Below the pieces are notes generated by a model that saw only the letters and a list, made by a program, of their open reading frames with translations, did not search any database and was not told the origin of the DNA. The position numbers were made by a program, and so were the translations under genes. Below, piece by piece: positions 6,140 through 13,835 of a stretch of 13,835 bases of DNA (positions are counted from its first letter, which is position 1; each line of letters starts with the position of its first letter). The stretch is from positions 1 through 13,835 of the forward strand of contig CAJUJJ010000049.1 of NCBI GenBank assembly GCA_910586765.1, read 5' to 3'. Source of the DNA: an uncultured Clostridia bacterium (lineage in GTDB: Bacteria; Bacillota; Clostridia; Lachnospirales; Anaerotignaceae).

Positions 6140-6958
6140 CTAGTAAATAATATTTTCTACTATTGTTTTACATTCTTCTAAACTACTACAATTTTGTAAA
6201 ATATAATACATTCCCTCTTTTTCCCAAGAAACATAGTAACGTCCCATATTTTCTATAATGTTATATGTAATATCCTTACACAAATATGTTTCCATTATCT
6301 CACTATTTTCTATATTAATCTGTCCACTATTCTGCTTGTTGTTATAGATTAAAAAAGCAATTCCCTTTTTTGTACTCATATTTAAGTATACTATACTTAT
6401 AAATTTTTTATCTAATGTATAATCTTGCAAAGCATATTCTTCAGGAGATAAATTCAATTTCGCTATTTTTACACCATATTCTTTTTCTAGTGTTTCATAT
6501 TCTTTTTGTAAATCTCTTTGAATATCTTCGCTACTTTTATCAGATATAATTTCCATTTCTTGCGTATTACGGGAAAAATAATTTACAAAACCAGTTCTGC
6601 CTATTACTGCCCCTGCTAAAATTACTGTAAAAATAACAACAAAAGCGGTAGACACCATTTTTTTCAAAACAAGTCTTTTATATTCCCTTCTTTGTTGCTC
6701 TGCCTTTTCTACATCTCTTTTAAACATTTCTATTTCAGGCTGATATTTTTCTTTAAACTCTTTCCAACCCCTTTCTACATCAAATGGTGGTATATTTTGC
6801 AGTTCTTTTAATTGATGTATCAAATAAAAAAGACGTTCCTCTTCTGCTTTACCACACTCTTGGTCTAAAATATCATCTATTTCTTGGTCTATTTGTTTTA
6901 TTTTCGCCTCCATTTCTTCTTCTGTACTGGGGAGCTTTGATAAATCTTCTTTACACAT
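6140..6958 (-). CDS. Single-pass membrane anti-sigma-factor-like protein
   Basis: This 272-residue protein has a long charged, helical cytoplasmic part (1-98), including PPFDVERGWKEFKEKY (57-72). One transmembrane helix follows at about 101-121 (ending GAVIGR). The outside domain (122-272) ends with GMYYILQNCSSLEECKTIVE (249-268), a pattern like the C-terminal DUF4367-type domain found on many Clostridia anti-sigma proteins. No zinc-binding HxxxCxxC motif of the ZAS type is present. It starts 16 bases after the sigma gene with AAGGAG upstream, and the pair order (sigma, then membrane protein) is classic. Expected role: hold the sigma factor inactive at the membrane until an outside signal arrives. 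The identification is by topology, position and the weak C-terminal match. Confidence 0.7.
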   Translation of the reverse strand: MCKEDLSKLPSTEEEMEAKIKQIDQEIDDILDQECGKAEEERLFYLIHQLKELQNIPPFDVERGWKEFKEKYQPEIEMFKRDVEKAEQQRREYKRLVLKKMVSTAFVVIFTVILAGAVIGRTGFVNYFSRNTQEMEIISDKSSEDIQRDLQKEYETLEKEYGVKIAKLNLSPEEYALQDYTLDKKFISIVYLNMSTKKGIAFLIYNNKQNSGQINIENSEIMETYLCKDITYNIIENMGRYYVSWEKEGMYYILQNCSSLEECKTIVENIIY

Positions 6959-6974
6959 TTTTTATCTCCTTATC

Positions 6975-7526
6975 TTATATATCTAAATTTTTACTCATTT
7001 TGTCACGCTCTTGAAAAAATTTTTTTATTTTTTGATGTATTCTGTTTCCAAATGAAGTGCAAGCACTTTCTGTAAATTGTAATAAATCCGCAATTTCTTT
7101 ATATGTTTTCCCCTTGACATATCTTTCTTCTACAAATATTATCTCTCTTTCTGACAACACTTTTTTCAATTCTTCAAATATAGAACCTTCATAAAATTCC
7201 ACTTCTTCTATAGGTATTTGGTCTTTCGATAATGTATCAATACTGATTTCTTTTGAAAATATATATTTTCCTTCTTTTGTTTTGCCCATACATAATCTGA
7301 ACTGTTCTCTTTTTATAAGAATTCTCTGGACATTCAATAGCCAGTGAAAAGGACTTTTTGAACAATATAATTGGTCTACTTTCATACAGGCTATCGCAAA
7401 AGTTTCCTGCATAATTTCTTCTGTTTTCTGTTTATCTCTATTCATTTTATTAAAAGCAGCTTGATATATTTCATCTGAATATGAAGTATATAATGTTTCT
7501 AAAAATAGACTCTTTCCATTTTCCAT
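6975..7526 (-). CDS. ECF-type RNA polymerase sigma factor
   Basis: This 183-residue protein has the two-domain layout of sigma-70 family ECF factors. Region 2 is at about 5-80: FLETLYTSYSDEIYQAAF, then KQKTEEIMQETFAIACMKVD. Region 4 is at about 117-172: EELKKVLSEREIIFVEERYV, then KGKTYKEIADLL, then the recognition helix around ESACTSFGNRIHQKIKKFF. The acidic linker carries no extra domain. The start chosen is the ATG at 7526-7524 (AAGGGG 8 bases upstream); the reading frame extends 14 codons further, but that part lacks a start with a good site. It is the first gene of a three-gene operon with the anti-sigma-like and secreted proteins. Targets are unknown; autoregulation is common in this family but is not shown here. 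Confidence 0.85.
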   Translation of the reverse strand: MENGKSLFLETLYTSYSDEIYQAAFNKMNRDKQKTEEIMQETFAIACMKVDQLYCSKSPFHWLLNVQRILIKREQFRLCMGKTKEGKYIFSKEISIDTLSKDQIPIEEVEFYEGSIFEELKKVLSEREIIFVEERYVKGKTYKEIADLLQFTESACTSFGNRIHQKIKKFFQERDKMSKNLDI

Positions 7527-7580
7527 AAAACTGACCCCTTCTCTAAACTCGTACTGACTACACAACACTTTTTATTCTGT

Positions 7581-7625
7581 AACATTACCATTATTGTATT
7601 TTTATGCTACAATATAAACATTACC
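7581..7625 (-). repeat. Direct repeats around a small inverted repeat in the sigma operon leader
   Basis: AACATTACC occurs at 7581-7589 and 7617-7625 (36 bases apart, same orientation). Between them is a 7-bp inverted repeat, TATTGTA (7592-7598) and TACAATA (7608-7614). The block lies between the predicted promoter and the sigma gene. It might be an operator or RNA element; AT-richness makes chance possible. Confidence 0.35.
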
Positions 7626-7642
7626 TTATTACATTTACTTCT

Positions 7643-7673
7643 ATTATAGTATGTTATTTTTCACTTCTGTCAA
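7643..7673 (-). promoter_or_regulatory. Sigma-A-type promoter of the sigma/anti-sigma operon
   Basis: On the minus strand a perfect TTGACA (7673-7668) and a perfect TATAAT (7648-7643) are separated by 19 bases, two longer than ideal. It points at the sigma gene and would give a leader of about 110 bases. It suggests basal housekeeping transcription rather than purely self-directed expression. Confidence 0.6.
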
Positions 7674-8005
7674 AATTTAAAATTATGATAAAATTTTACC
7701 ACAAATTCACTTTTTTTGCATTATTTTATCAAAAATTATCCTTTTTTACGCTACATAAAATCATTCCCTAAATTTATTTTACAAAATTACTCATAATAGA
7801 CAGTATTTTACAAAGCCTTGTCATTTCTAAAAAATTTGTGTCTTTCAAAAAATAATATTACTCTATTTTTTGCTTTTACAAATAGACAATAATTAATTAA
7901 TGTTCTATAAAATATAAAAATTTTATTTTTACTAAAAAAATTGTTTTTTTCATATTGTTTATCGTGAAAATTTTACTACTTTTTCTTTTTTTCATACGTG
8001 TTTTA
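7674..8005. other. AT-rich divergent intergenic region, no gene seen
   Basis: This stretch lies between the leftward sigma promoter and the rightward chemoreceptor promoter. It consists of A/T runs with no open frame carrying a ribosome binding site, no strong hairpin with a U-tract and no recognisable RNA gene. I looked for a c-di-GMP riboswitch ahead of the chemoreceptor and saw none. Confidence 0.6.
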
Positions 8006-8033
8006 TTGACATTAATTCTTATAGATGTATAAT
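8006..8033 (+). promoter_or_regulatory. Sigma-A-type promoter of the chemoreceptor gene
   Basis: TTGACA (8006-8011), a 16-base spacer and TATAAT (8028-8033) are perfect consensus hexamers. Transcription would start near 8040 and leave a leader of about 110 bases. It is not a flagellar sigma-28 promoter (no TAAA-N15-GCCGATAA pattern). Confidence 0.75.
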
Positions 8034-8150
8034 AAAAGTAGTTCATAAAAAGTATATTATCCACTATTTCTATATTAAAATCTTTAAAATTTAGAAACAG
8101 TATAATTGCTTTTTTCTACGTTTAAAAAAAATAGGAGGAGACGTGTAATT

Positions 8151-10304
8151 ATGTTCAACAAATTAAAGCTTTCAACAAAACTTGCTGCAGCCATTGGCGG
8201 AATACTAACTGTAATTTTTGTAATACTTATTTTAGTTACAACTTCAACAGCAAAAAAAGCTATTTCTACTACTACATTTGGAGAGTTGACTGTTCTATCT
8301 AGGTCAAATGCTGTAGAAATTCAAAACATTTTTGATGCAGCAAAAACGGTTTCTGTAGATATGGGAAATTATTATGAAAGAATGTATAATGCAAATATTT
8401 CAGACCCTGCACAATCAACAATTCCTACAACTCCAGAGGCTATTGCAATATCTATTAGCTCTGTTTATGGAAGTATCATCACACCATTAAATTATGACAT
8501 TGAACTTTATCTTCGTGAAACAGCTCGTAATGCTGCATTATTTAATGAGGATATTGCTGGTGTTGGTGTAATGTTTGAGCCTTATGCTTTTCAAAGCGAT
8601 ATGCCAAACTATGCCTTTTATATTAGCGACAAAGATGCAAATGAAGATGTAACACCTTATGGAGATTACAGTACATATTCTCAAGAAAGTTATTACAAAG
8701 ATGTAATATCTTCTAAAGCATCTACTGTAACAGACCCTTATGAATTTAGAGGAGCAAAAGTAGTAACTTATGCTACTCCTATTATACGTGATAATAATGC
8801 AATCGGTGTTGTGGCAGTAGATATTGATTTAACAAATTTCGACAAAGTAAGTTCTACACATGAAGATTTTCCTAGTATGTATTGTACCATTTATAATGAT
8901 GATGGTCTAGTTGTTTATGATAGTGAAAGCGTAAATGATATTGGCAAAACAATAGATGCTTTTACACCAGATGCCAAAGAACTTGCTGGGATTAAAGAAA
9001 ATATGACAAAAGGTGAAGCATTTAATGCTACGGCAACAAGAGAAGACGGAAGAAAAGTAATTCGTTTTTATACCCCTATTGACGCTGGTGGAAGAACATG
9101 GTGGTCATTAATTGGTATTAATTACTCAGAAGCAAATGCAGCAGTAACAAGAACAGGAATAATTATGGCAATATTATCCATCATTGCTTTAGTTGTAATT
9201 ATTTTAACAATTATTGCTTTAGCAAAACGTATACTTAGTCCACTTCAAGGTATTGTAACGGCAGCACAAGACATTGCTCACGGACATCTTGAAGCAGATA
9301 TTTCTGTTTCATCACAAGATGAAATCGGTATGCTTGCAAATACATTTACTGCCATGACAGATAACTTAAAAACCATTGTAGAAGATATTGATTATTTGCT
9401 TGGTGAAATGGCGGAGGGCAATTTTGATGTAAGAACAAAAGCAGAAGCAAATTATATAGGAGACTTCCACAATATTTTACTTTCTGTGCGTAAATTACAT
9501 AGAAAATTAAGTATTGCATTAAATCAAATTAATATTTCTGCTGACCAAGTTTCTGCAGGAAGTGACCAAGTTTCTGCTGGTGCACAAGCTCTTTCACAAG
9601 GTTCTACAGAACAAGCAAGTTCTGTACAAGAATTAGCAGCTACCATAAATGATATTTCATTCCAAGTACAAAAAACTGCTGAAAATGCAAAATCTGCAAA
9701 TGAAAAAGCTGAAACTTCTGGTACACAAATGCTTGAAAGCAATGAACAAATGGCTCAAATGATTGATGCTATGCGTGAAATTAGTCAAAGTTCTAGTGAA
9801 ATCGGAAAAATTATTAAAACAATAGAAGATATTGCTTTCCAAACAAATATACTTGCTTTAAATGCCGCAGTAGAGGCTGCTCGTGCTGGAAATGCAGGAA
9901 AGGGATTTGCTGTTGTTGCTGATGAAGTAAGAAACTTAGCATCAAAAAGTGCAGAAGCAAGTAAAAACACAGCTACTTTAATTGAACGTTCTATTCATTT
10001 AGTAGAAAAAGGAACAAAAATCGCAGATACTACTGCTGAATATCTTTCAGAAGCTGTAGAAGGCGTAAATGAAGTAGTAGAATTAGTTCAAAAGATTTCA
10101 AGTGCTACCATTGAACAAGCAAATTCTATATCACAAGTAACATCTGGTATGGACCAAATTTCCAGCGTTGTTCAAACAAATAGTGCTACAGCAGAACAAA
10201 GTGCCGCTGCTAGTGAAGAACTTTCTGGTCAGGCACAAATGATGAAGCAAATGGTAGGTCAATTTAAAATCAGAGATGTAAGTGCTTATCAAAACGAAAT
10301 GTAA
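8151..10304 (+). CDS. Methyl-accepting chemotaxis protein with extracellular dCache-type sensor
   Basis: This 717-residue receptor has TM1 at about 12-32, a ~300-residue outer domain (33-334), TM2 at about 336-358, HAMP at about 359-411 and a second HAMP-like segment at 412-460. A long signalling coiled coil follows. The tip is textbook MCP: EDIAFQTNILALNAAVEAAR (559-578), then AGKGFAVVADEVRNLASKSA. The outer domain has the Cache pattern: MFEPYAF, SYYKDV (180-185), TDPYEFRGAKVVTYATPI (194-211), GVVAVDIDL. This is a dCache-like arrangement, often used for amino or organic acids, but the ligand is not predictable here. The start is ATG 8151 with AGGAGGAG 10-12 bases upstream; the frame extends 15 codons further without support. 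It is monocistronic, with its own promoter and terminator. It would report to CheW/CheA (not in the window) and control flagella. It converges on a TRAP transporter, which may share its ligand (inference). Confidence 0.95.
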   Translation: MFNKLKLSTKLAAAIGGILTVIFVILILVTTSTAKKAISTTTFGELTVLSRSNAVEIQNIFDAAKTVSVDMGNYYERMYNANISDPAQSTIPTTPEAIAISISSVYGSIITPLNYDIELYLRETARNAALFNEDIAGVGVMFEPYAFQSDMPNYAFYISDKDANEDVTPYGDYSTYSQESYYKDVISSKASTVTDPYEFRGAKVVTYATPIIRDNNAIGVVAVDIDLTNFDKVSSTHEDFPSMYCTIYNDDGLVVYDSESVNDIGKTIDAFTPDAKELAGIKENMTKGEAFNATATREDGRKVIRFYTPIDAGGRTWWSLIGINYSEANAAVTRTGIIMAILSIIALVVIILTIIALAKRILSPLQGIVTAAQDIAHGHLEADISVSSQDEIGMLANTFTAMTDNLKTIVEDIDYLLGEMAEGNFDVRTKAEANYIGDFHNILLSVRKLHRKLSIALNQINISADQVSAGSDQVSAGAQALSQGSTEQASSVQELAATINDISFQVQKTAENAKSANEKAETSGTQMLESNEQMAQMIDAMREISQSSSEIGKIIKTIEDIAFQTNILALNAAVEAARAGNAGKGFAVVADEVRNLASKSAEASKNTATLIERSIHLVEKGTKIADTTAEYLSEAVEGVNEVVELVQKISSATIEQANSISQVTSGMDQISSVVQTNSATAEQSAAASEELSGQAQMMKQMVGQFKIRDVSAYQNEM

Positions 10305-10323
10305 CATGATATAAAAATAAAAT

Positions 10324-10347
10324 AGGGTGAGAAAATGCTCTCACCCT
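10324..10347 (+). terminator. Terminator of the chemoreceptor gene
   Basis: An 8-bp stem (AGGGTGAG / CTCACCCT) with an 8-base loop is followed by TTATTTATT, 20 bases after the stop codon. Confidence 0.8.
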
Positions 10348-10363
10348 TTATTTATTGTTATAA

Positions 10364-10391
10364 AAATCCCTTCATTTTTATGAAGGGATTT
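10364..10391. terminator. Bidirectional terminator between the converging chemoreceptor and TRAP genes
   Basis: A 12-bp perfect stem (arms 10364-10375 and 10380-10391) with a TTTT loop has T-rich tails on both strands. It lies 9 bases after the stop of the large TRAP subunit on the minus strand and acts as backup for the plus-strand gene. Confidence 0.85.
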
Positions 10392-10400
10392 ATTTTTATA

Positions 10401-11690
10401 TTATGAAAATATGTTAGGCAGCAACATAGAAATTGCTGGTATATATGTAATAACTAACAATACAATAATCATAACTACTAAAAATGGTATGATGCCCTTT
10501 ATGACATCGTCCAGCGTTGTTTCGCCTACACGAGAAGCAACGAATAAGTTTACTCCCAAAGGAGGTGTAATAAATCCTATTGCCAAGTTTACAACCATAA
10601 TAATACCAAAATGTGTTACATCTACACCTAAAGCAGTTACAACTGGGAATAATATAGGTGCTAATATCATAATGGCACACAATGTTTCCATAAAACAGCC
10701 AACAATAAGCAACAATATATTGATAAGCAATAATATTAATATTTTACTATCTGTCATTGTTGTTAAGAATGTTGCCACAGTAGTAGGAATACGACCTAAT
10801 GTTAATACTTTTGAGAAACCAGCTGCACAACCGATAACAATTAATATTGTTGCTGTTGTTTCACAAGCATTTCTTGTAACTGTCATAAGCTGCTTTAAAT
10901 CTAATTCTTTGTATACCAAACAGCCAATAATTAAACTATATATAACAGATACGGCTGCTGCTTCTGTTGGTGTGAATATACCACCATATATACCACCTAA
11001 TATAATGACAGGAGAAAGTAATGCCCAAATACTGTCTTTTACTTCTTTTAATGCCTTTTTAGAACTGAATGGTTCTTCTTCTCCTTTATAACCATGACTT
11101 ACTGCAAAGAAATAGGAATATCCTATCAATACTAAACCAATTAATAAACCAGGTACAAAACCAGCTAAAAATAATTTACTAACAGAGCTATTTGTTGTAA
11201 CACTATATACAACCATAGGAATACTTGGAGGAATAATAACACCTATAGAACCTGCTGCTGCAATCAATGCCAGTACAAATTTTCTATCATAGCCTTTTTG
11301 TAACATAGTTGGCACAACCATACCACCTACCGCTGCTACTGTTGCAGGGCCAGAACCTGATATTGCTGCAAAGAACATACATACAACAACAGTTACAATG
11401 GCAAGACCTCCTCTAATTCTTCCAAAAAATACATTTGCCACATTTAACAGACGACGAGAAATACCGCCGCCTCCCATTAACTCACCAGCAAATACAAAAA
11501 ATGGTATTGCCATAATAGGGAATGAATCACAACCTGTTACTAAGTTTTGTGCAATAAATCCAAATGTCAACTGTTTTGTATACAATATATATGCCAATGA
11601 AGCAATACCTAATGAAAAGCCAATAGGCACTGTAAGTACAAGACAGACAATTAATGTAACAAATACAACTAATGCAATACTACCTGTCAT
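10401..11690 (-). CDS. dctM: TRAP transporter large membrane subunit (DctM family)
   Basis: At 429 residues this is the usual DctM length, hydrophobic throughout with about 11-12 membrane helices. Family hallmarks are PFFVFAGELMGGGGISRRLL, FFAAISGSGPATVAAVGGMV, AAAGSIGVIIPPSIPMVVYS, GGIYGGIFTPTEAAAVSVIY and AIGFITPPLGVNLFVAS. It forms the sodium-driven transport core and, with DctQ, receives substrate from the DctP binding protein. The ATG overlaps the DctQ stop by 4 bases (ATGA), with a strong GGAGGTGGAG site inside the end of dctQ, so translation is coupled. It is the last gene of the P-Q-M operon, ended by the bidirectional terminator. The substrate cannot be read from this subunit. Confidence 0.96.
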   Translation of the reverse strand: MTGSIALVVFVTLIVCLVLTVPIGFSLGIASLAYILYTKQLTFGFIAQNLVTGCDSFPIMAIPFFVFAGELMGGGGISRRLLNVANVFFGRIRGGLAIVTVVVCMFFAAISGSGPATVAAVGGMVVPTMLQKGYDRKFVLALIAAAGSIGVIIPPSIPMVVYSVTTNSSVSKLFLAGFVPGLLIGLVLIGYSYFFAVSHGYKGEEEPFSSKKALKEVKDSIWALLSPVIILGGIYGGIFTPTEAAAVSVIYSLIIGCLVYKELDLKQLMTVTRNACETTATILIVIGCAAGFSKVLTLGRIPTTVATFLTTMTDSKILILLLINILLLIVGCFMETLCAIMILAPILFPVVTALGVDVTHFGIIMVVNLAIGFITPPLGVNLFVASRVGETTLDDVIKGIIPFLVVMIIVLLVITYIPAISMLLPNIFS

Positions 11691-12175
11691 ACTTTCTCCA
11701 CCTCCTCAGGCTGACCTAATTTTTTAATTCTTCTAAATATACATTGTAACTGACGTATCGCTGTTAAAACAAAACCAACCAAAGGAGCTGCATAAACAAA
11801 CTGCATAGGTAAGCCAATCGCTGGAGAAACTTGACCGCTCCATGTAATCTTTTGATATACTGTAACGCCTGTAATGGCAATAAAAACAGCAAATGCAAAA
11901 ACAATAATTTCACTTAATATTTCAATATAAGGGCGTATTGCTTTTGGATAAATATTAATTGCAGCATCTATTCTAATGTGTTTTTCTCTACGTGCTGTGT
12001 AACTTACTGCAAAATAAACTAACCATACAAACAAATATCTTGCCAATTCTTCAGACCATGTCAAAGAACTTTGAAAAGCATATCTCATAACAACCTGTAT
12101 AAATATAATAATACTCATTGCAAACATCAATGGAATGATAAAAAATTCTTCCAAATGTTCATTTAGAAATTTCAT
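11687..12175 (-). CDS. dctQ: TRAP transporter small membrane subunit (DctQ family)
   Basis: This 162-residue protein has four membrane helices (about 11-31, 46-60, 86-108 and 124-144). The DctQ signature is FIQVVMRYAFQSSLTWSEEL (25-44), then ARYLFVWLVYFAVSYTARR. The later SPAIGLPMQFVYAAPLVGF is also typical. It is the small partner that pairs with DctM and helps dock the binding protein. The ATG at 12175 has GGGGAG upstream; an out-of-frame ATG 4 bases earlier is ignored. It lies 21 bases after dctP and overlaps dctM by 4 bases. Confidence 0.94.
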   Translation of the reverse strand: MKFLNEHLEEFFIIPLMFAMSIIIFIQVVMRYAFQSSLTWSEELARYLFVWLVYFAVSYTARREKHIRIDAAINIYPKAIRPYIEILSEIIVFAFAVFIAITGVTVYQKITWSGQVSPAIGLPMQFVYAAPLVGFVLTAIRQLQCIFRRIKKLGQPEEVEKV

Positions 12176-12196
12176 ACATTTTCTCCCCTTCCCTCA

Positions 12197-13321
12197 TTAT
12201 TGTTCTGGAAATTTCTGTTTTGCCTTCTCTACCTCACTATAAAGTAAATCTACTACAGCAGGGTCATCTACTTTTTCATAAGCTAACTCTTTTATATTTG
12301 TACAAGCTGCTTTAAATTCTTCTATTGCTTCTGGTGTCAATTCATTGTAAATCATACCAGGATAGTTTTTGATGTTTTCCAAAGCAACTGCTTCATATTC
12401 AGAACATCTTTCTCTTTCATAAGCAACTGCTTCATCAGAAACTTTTAATACAATTTCCTGCTGTTCTGGTGTTAATCCATCAAATTTTTCTTTACTCATC
12501 AATATTAAATAAGGTGAATAAATATGTTTTGTATAAGTATAACATTTTTGTACTTCACAAAACTTTGTTTGCCATGTCAATTCTGCACCATTGTCCTGAC
12601 CATCTACTGTACCCTGTTGCAATGCTGTAAACAATTCTGTAAATGCCATAGGTGTTGGATTTGCACCATAATTTTTCCATTGTGTTAACTGAAGTTCATT
12701 TTCCATAATACGGATTTTTAATCCTTTTAAATCGTCTACTGTTTTTACTTCTCTATTTGTTGTAGAAAGTGTACGAAATGAATTTTCTTGCCACTGTAGC
12801 ATTTTAAATCCAACATCTTCTAATCCTTCCCCAAGTCTATCTCCTAACTTACCATCTAACACTTCATATACTTGTTGTTTGTTATCAAACAGCCAAGGAA
12901 TATCTATGCAAAAAATATCATGACTAAAAGATGCTACTGTAGCATTTGTTGCTAAAACAATGTCATAATTACCAAATTGACAGCCTTCTAACAATTCTCT
13001 TTCACTACCCAACACGTTATCTGTATAAATATCACAGCTTAATGTACCGCCACTCTCCTGTTCCAAACGCATTTTAAAAAACTTTGCTGCATCTATTGTT
13101 GCTGGTGCATTTCCTAAAGCATAAATAAATTTATAACAGTCGTCTGTTAATTCTACACCAGAATCAAAATCTACTGGTTCTACTTTTTTCTCTACAAATC
13201 CCTGTGCAGCTGCATTATTTTCCCCTGCTTCATTTTCATTACTTTCACTATTAGAGCTACAACCAAATAATCCTAATATCATGGTAACCGCCAATATAGA
13301 AGCAATTTTCCTCTTTAACAT
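12197..13321 (-). CDS. dctP: TRAP transporter substrate-binding lipoprotein (DctP family)
   Basis: This 374-residue protein has a lipoprotein signal (LFGC, lipidated Cys21), then a Ser/Asn/Glu-rich tether to about residue 60, as expected for a cell-surface solute-binding protein without an outer membrane. The DctP core is clear: SFRTLSTTNREVKTVDDLKG (181-200), LKIRIMENEL with the conserved substrate-carboxylate arginine at about Arg204, YGANPTPMAFTELFTALQQG (218-237) and TVDGQDN (238-244). The family usually binds organic acids through that arginine; C4-dicarboxylates, keto acids and sugar acids are all possible and I cannot choose. The ATG has AGGAGGGAG about 5 bases upstream. It is the first gene of the operon, consistent with needing more binding protein than permease. 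Confidence 0.95.
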   Translation of the reverse strand: MLKRKIASILAVTMILGLFGCSSNSESNENEAGENNAAAQGFVEKKVEPVDFDSGVELTDDCYKFIYALGNAPATIDAAKFFKMRLEQESGGTLSCDIYTDNVLGSERELLEGCQFGNYDIVLATNATVASFSHDIFCIDIPWLFDNKQQVYEVLDGKLGDRLGEGLEDVGFKMLQWQENSFRTLSTTNREVKTVDDLKGLKIRIMENELQLTQWKNYGANPTPMAFTELFTALQQGTVDGQDNGAELTWQTKFCEVQKCYTYTKHIYSPYLILMSKEKFDGLTPEQQEIVLKVSDEAVAYERERCSEYEAVALENIKNYPGMIYNELTPEAIEEFKAACTNIKELAYEKVDDPAVVDLLYSEVEKAKQKFPEQ

Positions 13322-13364
13322 ACAACTCCCTCCTCAATACTAAAAATTACTTTAATAAACATAT

Positions 13365-13396
13365 AAAAAGGTTTGACGATATAGCTAAACCTTTTT
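13365..13396 (-). terminator. Terminator-like hairpin in the dctP leader
   Basis: A 10-bp stem (AAAAAGGTTT / AAACCTTTTT) with a 12-base loop lies about 44 bases ahead of dctP. On the minus strand it is preceded by As and ends in CCTTTTTAT, so it could end an upstream transcript or attenuate dctP. On the plus strand it also ends in a T-run. The stem has only two G-C pairs, so strength is modest. Confidence 0.45.
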
Positions 13397-13412
13397 TTCC
13401 ATAGCACTCTTT

Positions 13413-13440
13413 TCTATAAAAATTTATTATCACCCTACAA
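13413..13440 (-). promoter_or_regulatory. Candidate promoter of the TRAP operon
   Basis: On the minus strand TTGTAG (13440-13435), 16 bases and TATAGA (13418-13413) precede dctP. Transcription would start near 13406 and run straight into the terminator-like hairpin. It is a moderate match only. Confidence 0.35.
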
Positions 13441-13835
13441 TTTTTTGAAACATAAGAAAAGACCGCTATTTCTGCCAAAAAATATTGCTATTTGTACTTT
13501 ATAATATGTTACATAAATTTTATTATTTTTGCTATTTCCGCACACTTACAGCATTAAAAAATAAGTTTTATACTACTGTTTATAAGTTTTATAATAATTA
13601 TAATAAACTATATCACTTGTATACAATTTTATATTACTATTATTTAAAACCTATTTATTTACAACACAAACACTTTTTATTGTTGTATTATGTTTTTTAT
13701 TTCTATACAAACATAGTTATAAAAAACATATTTTATTAGCAAAAATCACTAAAATTATTATATATTTTATAAAATTACAAATATGATAAATCTTGGTGTA
13801 ATCAGTATAGTATTGTTTGTTTAAATTGTCTAGTA
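13441..13835. other. AT-rich region without a convincing gene; possible leftward promoter at its edge
   Basis: No open frame here has a credible ribosome binding site or normal composition. Two things stand out. ATAAGTTTTATA occurs twice, at 13561-13572 and 13582-13593, 21 bases apart. At 13804-13832 on the minus strand there is TAGACA, 17 bases, TATACT, one mismatch from consensus in each box. If used, that promoter would give a leader of about 475 bases to dctP, or a separate RNA ending at the hairpin at 13365-13396. Confidence 0.4.

Noticed and set aside
7674..8005. CRISPR array or tandem repeats in the AT-rich intergenic region
   Set aside because: Only short homopolymer and A/T runs; no regularly spaced repeat of CRISPR length.
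8034..8150. Riboswitch (for example c-di-GMP type) in the chemoreceptor leader
   Set aside because: None of the conserved sequence blocks or long paired elements are present; the leader is plain AT-rich sequence.
10411..11091. 226-residue plus-strand open frame opposite dctM
   Set aside because: It mirrors a well-supported DctM gene, has no ribosome binding site, and has the Ile/Asn/Thr-rich make-up typical of an antisense frame.
13485..13739. 84-residue plus-strand open frame rich in Tyr, Phe and Leu
   Set aside because: Composition simply reflects A/T-rich DNA. No Shine-Dalgarno before its ATG and no domain pattern.

Overview
The window is very AT-rich, with strong AGGAGG-type ribosome binding sites and sigma-A-like promoters. 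It carries a methyl-accepting chemotaxis protein and a TRAP transporter. Together these point to a motile low-GC anaerobic Bacillota, most likely class Clostridia and possibly a Lachnospiraceae-type gut organism. The organism is an inference; no rRNA or other marker is present. Every gene is on the minus strand except the chemotaxis receptor.

Region A (1-5590, minus, read right to left) is the notable part. It is one compact operon: a 720-residue sheath-like protein, a 141-residue tube-like (Hcp / phage tail tube) protein, a J-domain protein, a membrane-anchored FHA protein, a zinc-ribbon FHA protein, a degenerate PP2C-like phosphatase, and the start of a second PP2C-like gene that leaves the window at base 1. 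Sheath, tube, FHA and PP2C together recall a type VI secretion system with its threonine-phosphorylation switch, but in what looks like a Gram-positive cell. I read this as one end of a contractile injection system (CIS) locus. The sheath and tube calls rest on sequence feel and gene order, not on a database hit. The sheath gene may fuse a small (TssB-like) and a large (TssC-like) subunit. RNA hairpins lie on both sides of the tube gene and between the two PP2C-like genes.

Region B (5591-7680, minus) is a separate small operon: an ECF-type sigma factor, a single-pass membrane anti-sigma-like protein, and a small secreted protein. It has a consensus-like promoter upstream and a strong intrinsic terminator at its end.

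Region C (8006-10347, plus) is a single gene for a Cache-domain chemoreceptor with its own promoter and terminator.

Region D (10364-13440, minus) is a complete three-gene TRAP transporter operon (substrate-binding lipoprotein, small membrane subunit, large membrane subunit). It converges on the chemoreceptor across a bidirectional terminator. A terminator-like hairpin lies in the transporter leader. The last 400 bases are AT-rich and without a convincing gene.
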